NCBI GenBank assembly: GCA_016165875.1
Contig: JABBOT010000002.1
Span: 2,319,540-2,383,539, forward strand
Length of the DNA: 64,000 nucleotides
Origin: Acanthopleura granulata
Taxonomy: Eukaryota; Mollusca; Polyplacophora; Chitonida; Chitonidae
Reading direction: 5' to 3'
Part shown: positions 27,901 through 42,900 of the stretch, in pieces
Layout: the number at the start of each line of letters is the position of its first letter
Numbering within the stretch: position 1 is the stretch's first letter
The notes under the pieces: generated by a model
Seen by the model: the letters and a program-made list of their open reading frames with translations, nothing else
Told to the model about the DNA's origin: nothing
The model's database searches: none
Position numbers and translations under genes: made by a program

Positions 27901-30900
27901 CATTACACTGGTCTAACCCTCTTGGAATCTGTGTTACTTATTCATATCATTGACAGGTCACCATGGCAATCATAAACATACACGCCCACTGACACTTTTC
28001 CAATCACTCTTGTACATGCCAATGGATTCTGATTGGCTGGCGAAGGGTTTTGATTCACATTATTTTGTATCTCTGCAGGTTTCCTGGCCCCTTCGCATTG
28101 TTTTCATGTAACTGTGTCTTAAATGTGATGAGAACACGGCATTTTAAATAATTGTAGAGCAGTGACGCGTACGAATTTCAATAAACATCACTGCATTTTA
28201 AGCATAAGTTGTTAGTTTTTAAGCACTGGCATGAACAGTTAGAATAAAACCCTAATTAAGGTAAACTAACAATATGCCGATTTCACCGGTTACGTGTGAC
28301 CATTTGCCAACTATTACACTGTAGCTGCTGCTATTCTTTATTCTGTAGTCTTTTATCTTCATTCAAAGTTCCGTGGTAGTCCTTATGCAACCGTGTCAGT
28401 ATAAATAATCAGGTTCTGATCGGCGATCTTTTTCCGATGTATAATGTCACTGACTTGTGTACGTTATTTGTCAACAGTCTGATTGTTTTCATGTAATTAT
28501 GTATATAAATGTGATGACAGCACAACACTTTGAGTTATTTTAGACCATTGGCGTCTATTAAATTGTATTTAACTTTATTTTGGGGTGGGTGTTGCATAAT
28601 TCTCCTGAAGCTAAGTTGTTACTTCTTTAGACGCTTACATGAACAGTTACAATAAAACCCTACCGTTGGTTTTCTTTTCTTCCAGGTTGTGGCTTATGAT
28701 GAAGGCGACAACTCAAGCAGCTCAGCCGTGAATCTCACAATAACAGTGGAGGATGTCAACGACAACATCCCTGAGTTTATGGAGGGACTGGAGTTTCAGA
28801 CAGGCCGCCTTACCAGTCCAGGAGAGACCGTGGGAGAGCTTCACGCTACGGACGCGGACTTCAGCGAGCGCAACAACAAAATAATATTCCTGCTCAGAGA
28901 GGGTGGCTATGGAAAGTTTGCTGTAAACGTGGAAACGGGTAGGCATATCATTTGGAACTTCTCTCGCCAAGAAAGGTTTATTTATTTGCCTGATCTGTCT
29001 TTAACGTCTTATTTATGAATGTTTCACTTGTGCGATGGCGGTCAGACTTGTAAGTGAGGTAAACCAGTTTTGTTTAAACTGATTTGAAGTAAGATTTTAT
29101 TTATTTATTTATTTTATTGGGGTTTTTTTGGCGGACCTTCCCACGTACAGCCGGAGAGGAAATAAGATTTTAAGTCAAGACTTGAAGTTATAAAATGATG
29201 CATGTTCATACATTTTTCAAATATAATTTCAGCTCTCATAATTGGCATTAGACGCTGTTCCATCATATGTCTTGGGATTATGGAGACGGCTGGTGTACGA
29301 ATGTCTAAAACGACGCCTGTATGCATATAATGTTATAGTCTAATGAACTGCTGTGAATGAAGCGTTGTCCTGGGATTAACTACTCTCATTAAACAAGTAT
29401 TAAACATTTGTTTTAAACACATATGTTTAATACTTTAATATGTGAATATTTATTAAACACGCTCGTTTGAAATTTATTCACCCATTAAACGCGTTGGGCG
29501 TTGGTCATTTTGCAATGTATGGCTTGAAATAACATTAGCATATTTTTCGTTACATTCTTCATTGCCCTTACATAGGCGAGATCCTGGTTAGCGATGACCT
29601 GACCCGACCCCCAATGAAGGAGGTGTACGAGTTAGTGGTAGAGGTCTTCGACAATGGTGACCCTCAGCTGTCCTCAGTGGCCGAAATCCGTATCCATGTC
29701 ACCCTGAACACGCCCCCGTCCGTACCTCCGGGAATACAGGTGCTGTTAGAAGAGAACATCCCAACGGGCACCTTCGTCACCAAGGTCCAAGCCATCGACC
29801 CAGATATCGGCAAAAACCCTGACGATTATCTGGATTTCTATATAAATGATACAACAGGTTAGTCAGAACACCATTTCCCACAAATTCGGAAATCTGTGAT
29901 TATATACTTTAAGATTTAATATCGCAATACAAATTTCTTAATCACGAAATACAGAACGTTTTAACTAGGATAATGTTTTCAAGGAAATGGCATACAGATT
30001 TGAAGAAAAATAATGCATAAACTACTCTTAGAAGTTTGAAGGACTTGGCAAGGGATATTTACATGTGATGTGATGTGATGTGATTGTATGTTGCCTGCTA
30101 GTCGTATTCAAGATTAATCGTTGCACTTACGCAACATAGGTCAGACTTACAGTGGTTGCGATACACTTGACAAACTTCTCGACATACCTATATATATTTA
30201 GGCTACATACAACTGAAAGAAACACTATAAAACATCCCTACAGAAATCATTATCTCTTAGCAGTTCCGTTCGAGGTTGACGTTGTTGACGGCACCGTACG
30301 GACCTCACGCGAGATTGACCGTGAATCTCAGGACACGTACAAATTCCAGGTGTACGTCCGTGATCACGGGATACCTGCGTACACCGTGACCTCCAGCGTC
30401 ACCGTCAAGGTGAAGGACATCAATGATAACGCCCCTGTGTTCGGTTCATCCACCGGGTATAACGGTACTGTGACCGAAGACGACTCCCATCCAATCCCCA
30501 TGCAGGAAGTCATCGTGGTAAGTCAGTGGACAGGTGAACGCGAGGAAATTGTACGCATTCGGAAAGTGATGTTTATGGATAAATCCAACACATGCGAACC
30601 CATTTCCCCTTCTCGTTGCTTTTCATTCCATTCCCAGTGAAAACAATTGCGACGTCATTACGTCACAGAAAAGTTGAACATTTGTAACCAATGCGTGGGA
30701 CATGAGACTGACCTACTTACAACAATTGATCCTTGATTGACAGCTCGGAAAGGTCCATTCACATCAGTTTGCACTTTTTAAATCGTTGAAGTTTTTAAAC
30801 ATGTGGCGTTTCATGGAATAACATTTCTATTTTTCACAAACATTTTGAATTTTGTCACTGGCTAAATCATTTGACGCCTGTTTGACATGATATCCGTCAA

Positions 30901-33900
30901 GTATAACTTGCATTTCCTTGTTGAGTAAATTGACAGCTCGGAAGGGCCCATTTATATTAGTTTACACTTTTTAAATCTTTGAAGTTTTTAAACATGTGAT
31001 TTTTTTTGGAATAACTTTTCTACTTTTCACAAAATATATTGAATTTTGGCCATGGATAAAGCAATTGGCAAGATATCCGTCAAGTATAACATGCATTTCC
31101 TTGTTGAGTACCATTTACTTGCACGGTGAGTTTTGATTTCTCTATACTCCAGATACCTTCACTTGTTTCCGCTGACAACGATTCCACCGAGGCAAACAGA
31201 AATCTGACGTTTTCTCTCAAGGGAAACGGAAGTGAACTATTCATGATGGACCGGAAATCCGGTCAGATCAGGGTGAAGAAAGCCGGAGAGATCGACTGCG
31301 AAACCACAAGCCGTTTCGATTTAAAGGTGCATTTGTTATGATGTTTATCGCTTTTCTTTTCAGTTTTCTTGTTTAGGGTTTGGTGCTTGGTCATCTGAAG
31401 TGGTGCTTGCTATCTGTCTGCATTAATGCACATCGCTGATTAATTGTTAGATGTGAAGACAGAAATGAGTCATATGCATAGACATGTCAGTCACAGATGA
31501 AAGTCCTTCTACACTCTGTTCAACGATTTAAATTTCATACCTCTTTGGTTTTCATATCACGACAGTACTGATAGTATTAATTTTCACATTGTATTATCGT
31601 GTATTTACAACATTGAAGAAATATCTAGGTTTATATACAAGATATAGGTAAGGTATATTTGGCTAATTGTTTTATTACAATCAGAGATAGATATTCTCTC
31701 CCAGTCAATCATTACTTATAGATATACACAATTAAGTATAATCATCTGTCTATATCATAGATAGTCGCTGCTGACAGAGGTGGGGAGGGTTTAGCCACGG
31801 AAACTAATCTGACCTTGGTGGTAGAAGACACGAATGACAATGTGCCAGTCATCGTGGAGAAACCGGTGTTCACGACCGGCCGGGGAGCCGCGCTGGGGAC
31901 GTCACTCGGCTACCTCTCGGCAGAAGACGCCGACTTTTCCAAGAGGAATAATAAAATTTTGTTTTACCTAAAAGAGGGCGGATTCCAAAAATTTGCCGTT
32001 GACTTTTACACAGGTCAGGGTTAATAATTTTATATCATATATGAGAAAGTACATTACTCAAACATTAAGTGCTTTTAGATAACTATTTTAACTGGCGATT
32101 GTAAACCAATTTCCCAAAGCTTAAATTATCTAGTTCTACTTCATTCTTATGGGAATTAAAGTTGGCAGGGTGTTTGTTGGATTGCGGTTTATCGTCGCCT
32201 TCATCATCATTTCAGTCATATCACGATGGTGTTTCCTTGTAGCAGACGCTACTCAGTGCCCACATAAAGTGCTGCCTCACTAAAACACCATGCCAAAGGA
32301 ACCAAACACCACGTCCCACCCAGTAATGTTATACTGACAGTGGAGAAACTAGCAACTGGCTTATTCCTGATAGGCTTAGCGCCAAGTATGATTCCATTCG
32401 GAAATGAACCCCAAATCTACCAGCTGGCAGAGTACGGTCACTGGTTTAGTGGTCGAATAGATTTGTCCCATAAGAAGACAAATCAATGACCCAGAAGGTT
32501 GCCTGTACGAATATGTAAATCCAACCTTTCGGTAGCCAGTTAAAAGAACAGCTACAATCAAAGCCTATATCTGTGTGAGACCGGAAAAGTGTTCACGGAT
32601 TACAAATATGAAATTTCATTTGGATGTCATGCCTTAAACACGGATTACCTTCCCTATACAACGGTGAAAATTGATGGCCTGCTTCTACCTTTGTGTTACC
32701 AGCGTTGTTTGCTACATATATAATTATTTCTAATATATTGCTCTGAATCTTGCAATTATAACATGGAACTTTTATATTTCAAGGTATATGAGTGGTTTGC
32801 CAATGTTGATTTATTTATGTATTTATTTATTTGATTGATGTTTTACGCCGCACTCAAGAATGTTTCACTTATATGACGGCGACCAGCATGACGGTGGGAG
32901 GAAACCGGACAGAGCCCAATGTTGAACTAGACTGCAATGATGTATGTTTCAATTTTCAGGTGAGGTGATCACCGCTTCCAACCTGACGAGGTCGCCCATG
33001 CGCGAAGAATACAAGTTGTTAGTGGAACTCTACGATACAGGAGAACCTCAGCTCTCTTCAACCACGGAAGTGCTCATTAAAGTACCAAGAAACAGTCCTC
33101 CCACTGTCGACAGCGAACTCACCATTAATGTGACGGAAAATGGACCCGCCGGTGAAGTGATTGGACGAGTCATGGCACAAGACCTGGATGTTGGCAAAGT
33201 TCCAGGCGAAACTCTACAGTATACATTAGATCCGAAGTCCGCGTTGCGTAAGTTGTGAAGAAAGCCATCTGGTTTAAGATAATGCTTAGCGTCTGTCATT
33301 TTAAATATCTTCCCAAAGACCTGAATAATACATGTAGCTTTCAAGAAATCTTTATTTAAATGTCTTGTTGAACAAAGCTGAAACAGTGTGAATGAAGTCA
33401 GATCTAGCACCCAATGGCCCAGATTGGTCCGGTGGGGAACCTTTTCTGTCAAAAGTAACTTGGCACGTTTTTTATTTGTTGTACATTCCTACCGCTACGA
33501 TGGCCAATCAGGCAACTTATAGTATTTATGTATACTAAGAGAACAATGCTCAGTTCGGTTTCGGACCTGAGTCTCAGCAGTTGCGTTTGGGATCTGAGTC
33601 CCTTCGAGTTCTCACTTCAATACTTTTGGGATATGAAATCGGCCTTTTCAGCCTCGTGCGTATAAAATCGAGGATTTGAATTGATGCTATAAAGTTTGAC
33701 CATTCCAAACAAAATGGTTCATCATACGTACTGGGAATAAAGGTTTCTTCAGATATAATTAGGGACAAGTTAGTATAGGCTGGTTCTGATTTCAACGAGT
33801 GACTACTTTCAATTGAACGTGCTGGCCATGATGAAAATTCCACGAATATTTCCAATATTTGACAAGAATATATACTTAAGTTGCCAATGAAAGTATTGAC

Positions 33901-36900
33901 TTCTTGAAAACCCACGTTGTCCTTTTTCTGTTTATTTGTTGTGAGACGAATTTTTGGATAATATTTTCCAGTGTTACTGCAACAACAACAACAGTGTTAC
34001 TGCAACAACAACAACTGCAACAAGAAGAACAGTTTCTCTGATCTTCCTCATCATGGATTTTACATTTTCTTACAGCTCCTTTCAATGTGAACTCATCCTC
34101 CGGTGAGATCGTTTCGGTCATCTCACACGACAGAGAGATGGTAGACAGCTACGTCTTCGTGGTTCTCGTCTCTGATAACGGTCTGCCTTCTTACACTGCA
34201 ACAACAACAGTGCACGTAGCTGTGCAGGACCGGAATGACCACGTGCCGGTGTTCGGATCGGAACACGGTTACCAAGGGACCGTGATCGAGGACGACAGTG
34301 AGCCAATCCTGAACCAACGTTTGATTGTGGTAAGTTTGGTTGTGATCAACAATTGTTGTCGGCTTAGGGTGAACTACGATAATTGTAGATTATGCAGGGT
34401 CTGGAGTAAACCACCACAATATTTATTTATTTATTTATTTATTTATTTGGTGTTTTACGCCGTACTCAAGAATATTTCACTTATACGACGGCGACCAGCA
34501 TTGTGATGGGAGGAAACCGGACAGAGCCCGGAGAAAACCCTTTGACCATCCGCTTGTTGCTGACGAATCTTCCCACGTACGGCCGGAGAGGAAGCCAACA
34601 TGAGCTGGACTTGAACTCACAGAGACCGCATTACCACCACAATAAGCCGATAGCTGTTCTGAGTACGCATGCTTGTGGCATAAACGAACTCACGTGGCTG
34701 TGTTAAACCATTGTAACCGGATAATTGTTTTTGTTTCTTTTTTTCTCTCGTTTTTCAATTTAGATACCCGAGATACATGTAACTGACATGGACAAAACAG
34801 AAGAGAATCGAGACGTTCGACTTAGCCTATTGGGTGAGGGGAGTGAACTTTTTGTTATGGATCCTGCGAGCGGCCAGATACAGGTGAAGAAGCCAGGCAC
34901 CATCGACTGTGAGACTTGGTCTAACTTTGACCTCAAGGTTGGTACAGTTGCGCTGCTGTGTAAACGCAACTGCTGAGACGCGCTGGTAGAGTACATGCCT
35001 CCTGTTACTAAAAAATAAAGAATCACTCTCAGTAATTTCACCATTTCGTATATCCTGATCATGGTCGTTGGCTTAAGGAATTTATGACGACTTAGAAGTT
35101 AAACGACATTTTTTCAAAATGAGTACATCATGTAAAGAAGGCATACACTCTTGTGTAATTCGAAATTGTCCACTTTTTTAGATTGTGGCTGCCGATAGAG
35201 GCGGGGAGGGTCAGAATGTTACATCTAGCCTCAAAGTCATTGTAGAAGATCTCAACGACAACGCCCCTAAACTTGAGCCTAAGTACCGTTTTGCTGTGGG
35301 TCGCCTGACGCCCGTGGGTACCGCCGTGGGATTGGTCACCGCCGTGGACAATGACGTATCAGCTAAGAATAACCGCGTGCATTACAGCATTACTGGGGGT
35401 AGCGGCTCAGGAAGATTCTCAGTGGATCTCAACTCAGGTAAATTAATCTGATGCAGTCTTTTTAACGATTGTTGTCAACATATTTCCTGTTTTTGTCGAC
35501 TTGGGCTGTTCTTTTGCACAACTGACGAGTATAATATGAAAGTGTGCACACTTTTTCCTTTTCTCACTCCTTCGTGGCTAATAACCTATATTTATTTATT
35601 TATTTATTTATTTATTTATGTGTTTATTTTTGATTGGTGTTTTCGGCCGAACCCAAGAATATTTCACTTTAAACGATGGCGGCCAAAATTATGGAGGGAG
35701 GAAACCGGGCAGAGGCCGGGGTAAACCCACGACCATCCGCAGTTTGCTGCTGGACCTTCCCACGTAGGGCCGGCGAGGAAGTCAGCATGACCTGGACTCG
35801 AACTCACAGCAATATTGGTGAGTTCCGTATACTATTGCAGGTCGTGTGAGCTTGGCTTGAACTCATAGCGATCACACTGGTCATTAACGATCACCTGGGC
35901 CAATGTGCTGAACTAGCGAGTAACGGATTAGATACACGTTTCCCGAACTGGTTAATTTATACTTTCTAACAAAGTGTACCGGTCCTTAGTTTCATATCTT
36001 AGCTAAAAAAAAATATGCATCGTACCGCGTTCAAGAAACGATAAGTCAACTGTATGTTTGAAGCTTTTATGTATTGTAGACAATTTCCACAGGTAACATT
36101 ACGGTCACAAGTCCACTGACCACGCAACCAATGAGAGACAAGTACAGTCTGACCCTGGAGGCTTACGACACCGGTAACCCTCCCCTGGCGGCTGTGACCA
36201 AGGTGCTGGTGGATGTACCCCTTAACACACCACCCAAGGTCGCGCCCTACTTCTATATGTCCGTCTACGAAAACGAAGACCCCGGCATATTCGTGGGCAA
36301 TGTTTCTGCTTATGATCCCGACGTCAAGGAATCTAGCAAAGAAAGACTGCTCTACACCTTTAACGCATCTGGTAAACTGTTGTGCTTTTTTCTGGTTGCA
36401 AACGGTATTCACAATTAACATCTGGTGATTTTGGCAACATTCAAGGAAACAGTTTTAAATCGTAAATCTTAAGTAGTAAGTTTTACCAGCCGGACACATA
36501 ATGAAGCATAGGTTTGTGAAACGGGCATATAATTTAGGACAGGAGTTGCGATGTATTTCATTTAAGTAAAACTTTCAACCCTTGGTGAACTACGAGAACT
36601 TATACTGCGAGAAAATTGGTAGAAAGTCTCCATAAAATGGGACGTTAACTTGATTTTAGAGTAGCATGTATTGGTATAAGGGGGTTTAAAATTGGATCCT
36701 TCTACAAGTGGAGAACAGGAAAAAATAAATTCCGACTGATCCATCAAGGATAATTGCAAACGTGACCAAGTGACTTTTGAAATAGGGTATAATCAGAGTT
36801 TTATCCGAATTAAATCCGAATGAGTACATGAATACGTCCTATTTTTTATATTTTATATACTTCCTTAGTTCTTTGCGATTTGTGTTTTTAGTCGTTTTGG

Positions 36901-39900
36901 GAAACTGGTCTTACAATTATTGATCCGGAACGACCATTTTGGTTGGCGCCTGGTATACGTATGTCTGTTTCAACGCCTAGGTTTCAAATATATCCTCTAT
37001 TCCACAGCTGTCCCCTTTACCCTGAACAAAACCAGTGGTGTGATCAAGACCGCCAGGATGTTGGACCGGGAGGTAGAGAACCAGTTCATCTTCCCTGTTA
37101 TGATCGCCGACAACGGGGCTCCTCCATTTACTGTTTCGACAACGGTTACCGTAAACGTGTGGGACCAGAACGACAACTATCCGATTTTCGATTCCGAAGC
37201 AGGGTACACTGCCAGACTTACAGAAAACGATAACAGCGACAGCTACGAAAACTCCGTCTCCGTGGTGAGTTATTCAGAATTCATGGTTTAGTTGTGATTG
37301 GTTTAAAAGCTATTCCATTGTGTCTTTTTTTGTTCCTTAAGACCTATTTTAATCGGTCCTTAATCCTAGACTAAAAGGCAACTGAAGTCTAAGACTGCAT
37401 TACATAATTAGGCCCTGTTGCAAGTTGCAGAGTGGAACATCGCGATTTATCCACTTGAGATTGGTCGTTGTATATCAAGGGTTGAAAGCTGGCAAATTAT
37501 ACAGAATGACACATCATGATCTTATATCTGACAGCATGCCGAATAGCGCTATGCTTTATACATAAGACAAAATGTACATATGGAAATGACTGAAAGCAGA
37601 CGACTCGCGGAATTGATTACAATGGGGTAACACACCTGGCTGGTGGCCTGAGTACGTTACGGTAGCGACCAGCACCGGACCCATAGAAGTTCACGGTGAA
37701 AATTTCACTACAAACAACAGCTGGAACCCTACCTTACACTTGGTATGAACCGATTGCTTGAGTCAACCGGTTTGTGAAAATAGCAAAGCCGGCGCCGGTA
37801 AACCAATTTTCAACAGTAATACAGCCGGTTAAAATTTTGAACGGGCTTTTCGAGTCAACGTCCGCCATGTCTTGTATTCCCACTACCGGCAAGGGAAGGG
37901 CACCGAAAATTTTAGCCCAACCTACATATACTCTGTACAGAGCATGAGTATGTGTAGGGTGGGATAAAATTTTTCGCGGACGTTGGCTCGAAAAGCGAGG
38001 AGCAAAACTTTAACATGCTGGGTTACTGTTGAAAGATGGTTTGCCAGCTCCGGATTTGGTATTTTTACGTCCCGGTTGACTCAAGAAATCGGCTCATACC
38101 AAATGTGAGGTAGGATTCGAGCCGTTATTTGTAGTGAAATTTTCACCGTGAACTTGTATGGGACCGGTGCTGGTCGCTACCGTAACGTACGTGGGCGACC
38201 AGCTGGCTGTGCTACAATGGGACACAACTCATGACTCGACTAAAAATAAACAGGATGTAGTAGAGTTTAGCATGGCACGCAGAAAATGTTAATGGGTGAG
38301 TGACACGTTTTATCAAATGAGGGGATGAGAAACTTACATGAGGTATAGTAATGTGTATTATTTATAACATCAACTGGTGTCAGAATTGGAAGTCATGCCC
38401 ATAACATGCAGTGTCGCACTTTTACCCAGCATGGGAAAACAAATTACGGTTCCTTTCTTCGTGAAATCAAACCTGACTTGAGAACATAGACTGAAACTTG
38501 ACACTCGTATAGAAACTGAAGCTAGATTTCACATAAAATAAATCATTACTAATGCCCATTTTGGACTATTAGATTATTTTCTTTTGGCGTCTTATTTAGT
38601 CATTTAGTCACGATGTCATTCTTCCATTGCATTTCAATTCTAACTGCTGCAGGAGAACCAGTTTGCAATTGTAGCATCATTAGGTGCGCCTAGCAACCAG
38701 CACTACAAGCCCTACTTAACCATGGTAGCCATGTGTTACTTGTATACGTAACATGGCCAACGATTTACATAAAACCGTTCCCCGAAACTTTTTCTTCCTG
38801 GGACTCTTTTTTACGAAGAGGGGTCTAACCTTTCGTCAAACGTCAATACCATGGCAACGTATCTTTACAATATGTGTCGTTATGGAAACTACGTTTGACA
38901 TTACCAACAACGGACCTCCTGAACATTGTTTATTTCTTTACTTTCAGAACCCGCCGATATTGGCCACGGATCTGGACAAGCTGTCACTGAACAGGAAGAT
39001 CCTTTATAGATTGTCAGGCCCGGGTAGTGAACTCTTCACATTGAACCCAGACTCGGGGTCCCTGCAGCTCAGTGGGGAGGAGCCAATCAACTGTGAGGAC
39101 CAGTGCTTGTTCAACCTTCTGGTAATCAATAGTTGTTAATGTCTATGCCATGTAATATGTACGATATGTAATATTAAAGGAAAGCTGCGGTTGGCCGTGG
39201 GTTTCCCCCGGGCTCTCCCTGGTTTCATCCCACTATAATGCTGGTCATCATCGTATAAGAGAAAAGTTTTTGTGTACGGCGTAAAACACCAATCAAATAA
39301 ATAATTCACATAAATAGATATTAATTGACACAAACCTATTGGAACGTGCAAGGTAATGTCCTAAGCCTCTTTATCCGGCTCTAGATACTGTATAGATTCG
39401 ACGAATTCGATTAGTCGAACGAAAATAGGACTTAAGTTGTTTCGTACAACTTGTAGAATTCGACACATCGCACCTTGTAAACCTTCTGATAAAAAGAGTT
39501 ATATTTTTGTGCTACTAGACTTCGACGAGTCGATACGACAGATCGAACCCTGTGGACTAAACATGTGAACTTGGCCTGAAAAGAACTACTTTTGCAGTGT
39601 GCTCCTCTGGCTTTTTCGGTGATCTCACACGAAATGGATAGATCCACCACTTCAGATGTCCCACTATCCCTGTTCATGACAGTGTAGTACTTTTCATTCC
39701 ACTACCCGTGAAAGCAATTAGGACGTCATGACGTCACAGAAAGATTGAACATTGTTAGCCATTTCATTGGGACATTCGGTTGATTGGTGAAAAGCATGTT
39801 CTTGATTGACAGGTCGGAAAGGTTTATTCGTTGGAGACCCTTGCCTTCCAGCAATATGCTATAATCACCGATCTCACTTCCATGAAGGTAAAAATATGTT

Positions 39901-42900
39901 CGTTTTGCCAAAGCCGATGGTTTGCTTCGAGTATACAGCGGTTTCCCCCATCTGTCCGAATGATCACAATCAGTCAGTTGCTATAACATTTTCACTGAAA
40001 TCGACAGGACTCTTATAGTGTTTCACTCTCACCAGGTAACCGCCATTGACAGGAATGGCACCGGTCTTCAGACCACAACAAACCTGACCATCTACGTGGA
40101 AGATGTGAATGACAATGCACCTAAGTTTGTCCAGGAGTATGAGTTCCGCCTACAACGGTACCTCCCAGTGGGCACTGTCATCGGTTCCGTCAAGGCACTC
40201 GACCAGGATGTCACCACCAAGAACAATAGGGTCCTCTATCACATTAAACAGGGATCCAAAGGAGACTTTGAGATTGATCTGATGACAGGTATATAGGATG
40301 TAGTTATTCGACTGACGAGCACGGCTTTGTCACATCACGCTGACATCAAGAGTCTGTATTTAATGCATATCCAGATAGTTGAGCTTCTTGAAATTGTACT
40401 GTTCATACAATATCTCTGATAAACATTATTATGTTTCATGATTCCTCACATTTCCCAGTTGCCAAGACAGTGTGAACACTGATTAGTGATGAATGGCTGT
40501 ATTAATTTGTCGCAAGATTTCCTCTTGTAATTCTTTTCCAACTTATACCTGAGTAGTACTAATATACTTATGTCGTAACATGAATTCTTTTCTTCTGTGT
40601 CAAATGTGATTATTTGACTACGCATCAGGACAACTGACACATTCGTCGCTTCCATGCACTGGTGCGATATTTTATATGGGAGTTTTCCTCATGAAAAACC
40701 TCAGTATCTTTTGCACGTCTGTTTTTTAACTGTGGAAGAGGAAGATTTTTATCATGCCTCCTACATTTGGGAGTCTTACATTCTGTGCTTTGAGCCACTT
40801 CAGAACGCTTAAGGTCAAAGATATCTCATTTGTGACAGGCGAAGTCCGTATAGCCAACTCTCTTCTACGCGAACCACACATAGAAAACTACCTTTTGGAG
40901 TTGGAAGCTGTGGACACGGGTAATCCCCAACTCTCTGCTAAAACCAGCGTAAAGATCAACGTGCCGAAAAACCATGCTCCTTTGCTTCAGTCCTTCTTCG
41001 AGTTCACGGTGGACGAGAACCAGCCTCCTGACACGGAAGTCGGCCAAGTCGTGGCTGATGACTATGATGTAGACGTGTCAGATGTTCAGAATCTTCATTA
41101 TTGGGTCAAGGAATCGGGTAGGCATTGTATCTTATAAAATAAACTGCCAGCTGTCTATCGGTTTCGTGTGCTAATAAGTGAAAAGGGTGTCATGTGCAAA
41201 AGTAAAAAAAAACACCTACCAGCAAGAAACCAACATTTGTGGCACAGTTTGGTCCTGCTAGGTATACATTTCCCATTCAGCTGTTAGGCGCATTTGCATA
41301 AAACGTTTTGCATACATTTTCAGAGATAAGTTGTTTTGTGAAAAGGACCAACACTCTTTCAAGTGTATCAACTTGAACTCAAATGACATACACTATAAGT
41401 TCGGGAGCAAAACTTTAACAGACCATTTTGTCACCTGTTCTTTACGGTTCCATTACTCGACGGTTGACAGTAACTCTGTGAACCGTTGTATTCTGTAACA
41501 TAGTCTGATCTCTTTTTTTAAAGTTTATCAACACTCATTCCAAATGAGCTATATGCCGGGTGGAAAACTTTAACCGGTGATCTTGTGACGTGTTTGCTTC
41601 AGTTCCCTTCACGGTGGACAGTAAGTCCGGGATCCTACAAACCCAGGAGGAGCTGGACAGAGAGACTAAGGAGCAGTATATATTCCGGATGTACGTAAAA
41701 GATGACGGTGTCCCACCATTCACGGCCTCTACTACAGTCAGGATCATTGTTAACGACCTCAACGATAACTCCCCTGAGTTCGGATCCCTGAGAGGGTACA
41801 AAGCCAGGATAATTGAGGACGACACACTGTCTGTGGGCATCCAAGAAGTTGACCTAGTAAGATTGCGGCAGTTGGAAAGATAATCTTGAAACCATATTCC
41901 CTCTTATATACTCCACTGGCAATATGCAAAAATTGTGTACCAAAGAAATTAACTTGTTACTCACCGTCAGTGTCCCACGATGCTAACTTCTCACCAGTCC
42001 CATGAGACAAAGAACATTCCTGGGTCTTGTGGCTTTGGTTATGAAAACGGAATATTCAATTTCTGAGCCTAAAAAACCGAGCGAGTCCACCAAATCTTCG
42101 GGCTAGTACGAGATCGTAAGATTGTAATACATTTTAACGAATGTTTTCTTGATTTTGCAATAGGAATAGCTCTTGCTAATTTTCATACTCTTTAAATAGT
42201 GTGTGTTCTTTCGTAGTGTTTGTTATTTAATTTCTGTCAAAGCCCGTAACGAAGGATAACTGCGAAATAAGAAGAGACTAAGTGTTTTGAATACGAGTCC
42301 TCTTTTTTTCTCGTTCACAGTTACCAGCCTTGGTGGTTAAAGATGCGGACAAAACAAAGGCCAACAGAAACATAAGATACAGCCTGAAGGGAAAAGGATC
42401 GAAAAATTTCAACATCAGCCCACTGACAGGGCAGATTCACGCCAATTACAGGGAGATAGATTGTGAAAAACGGTGCCGGTATATACTTGATGTAAGTAAA
42501 AGAGAAATATTTAAATCAGAGAAATGCATGCTTCACCGTTGACGACAACAGAGGTAGTTACAGATGTATTAGAAGTACATGTATTTCAGTTTTTCAAGTC
42601 AGTTAAAACTCGAAAATGACTACAGCTGGGTCATAAACAATGGGATCGTGTGTTCGAATCCAGCAGTTGTTGTCAGGAGGTTTGCTAGTTACGTGGCGAG
42701 ATACTCAAACCGGTTTCAAACCGGGATCTACTTGGCTTTCTCATCTGATAAACCTGACTAACGTCTCAGGTGAAAAGTACGGCGTAAAAAAGATTTATCC
42801 AAAAACATTATTATTAAATCTCAATTCTGTACAGCAAGATTGTCGTAGTTCAAAAACACCTTAGACAAAAACTTTGGATAGGAGTACGAATGTAGTTAGT

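Noticed and set aside
33960..34030. Possible copy of exon D5 sequence (repeated 'actgcaacaacaacag')
   Set aside because: It matches only the low-complexity Thr codon run of the exon; the flanks do not match, so it is probably a simple repeat.
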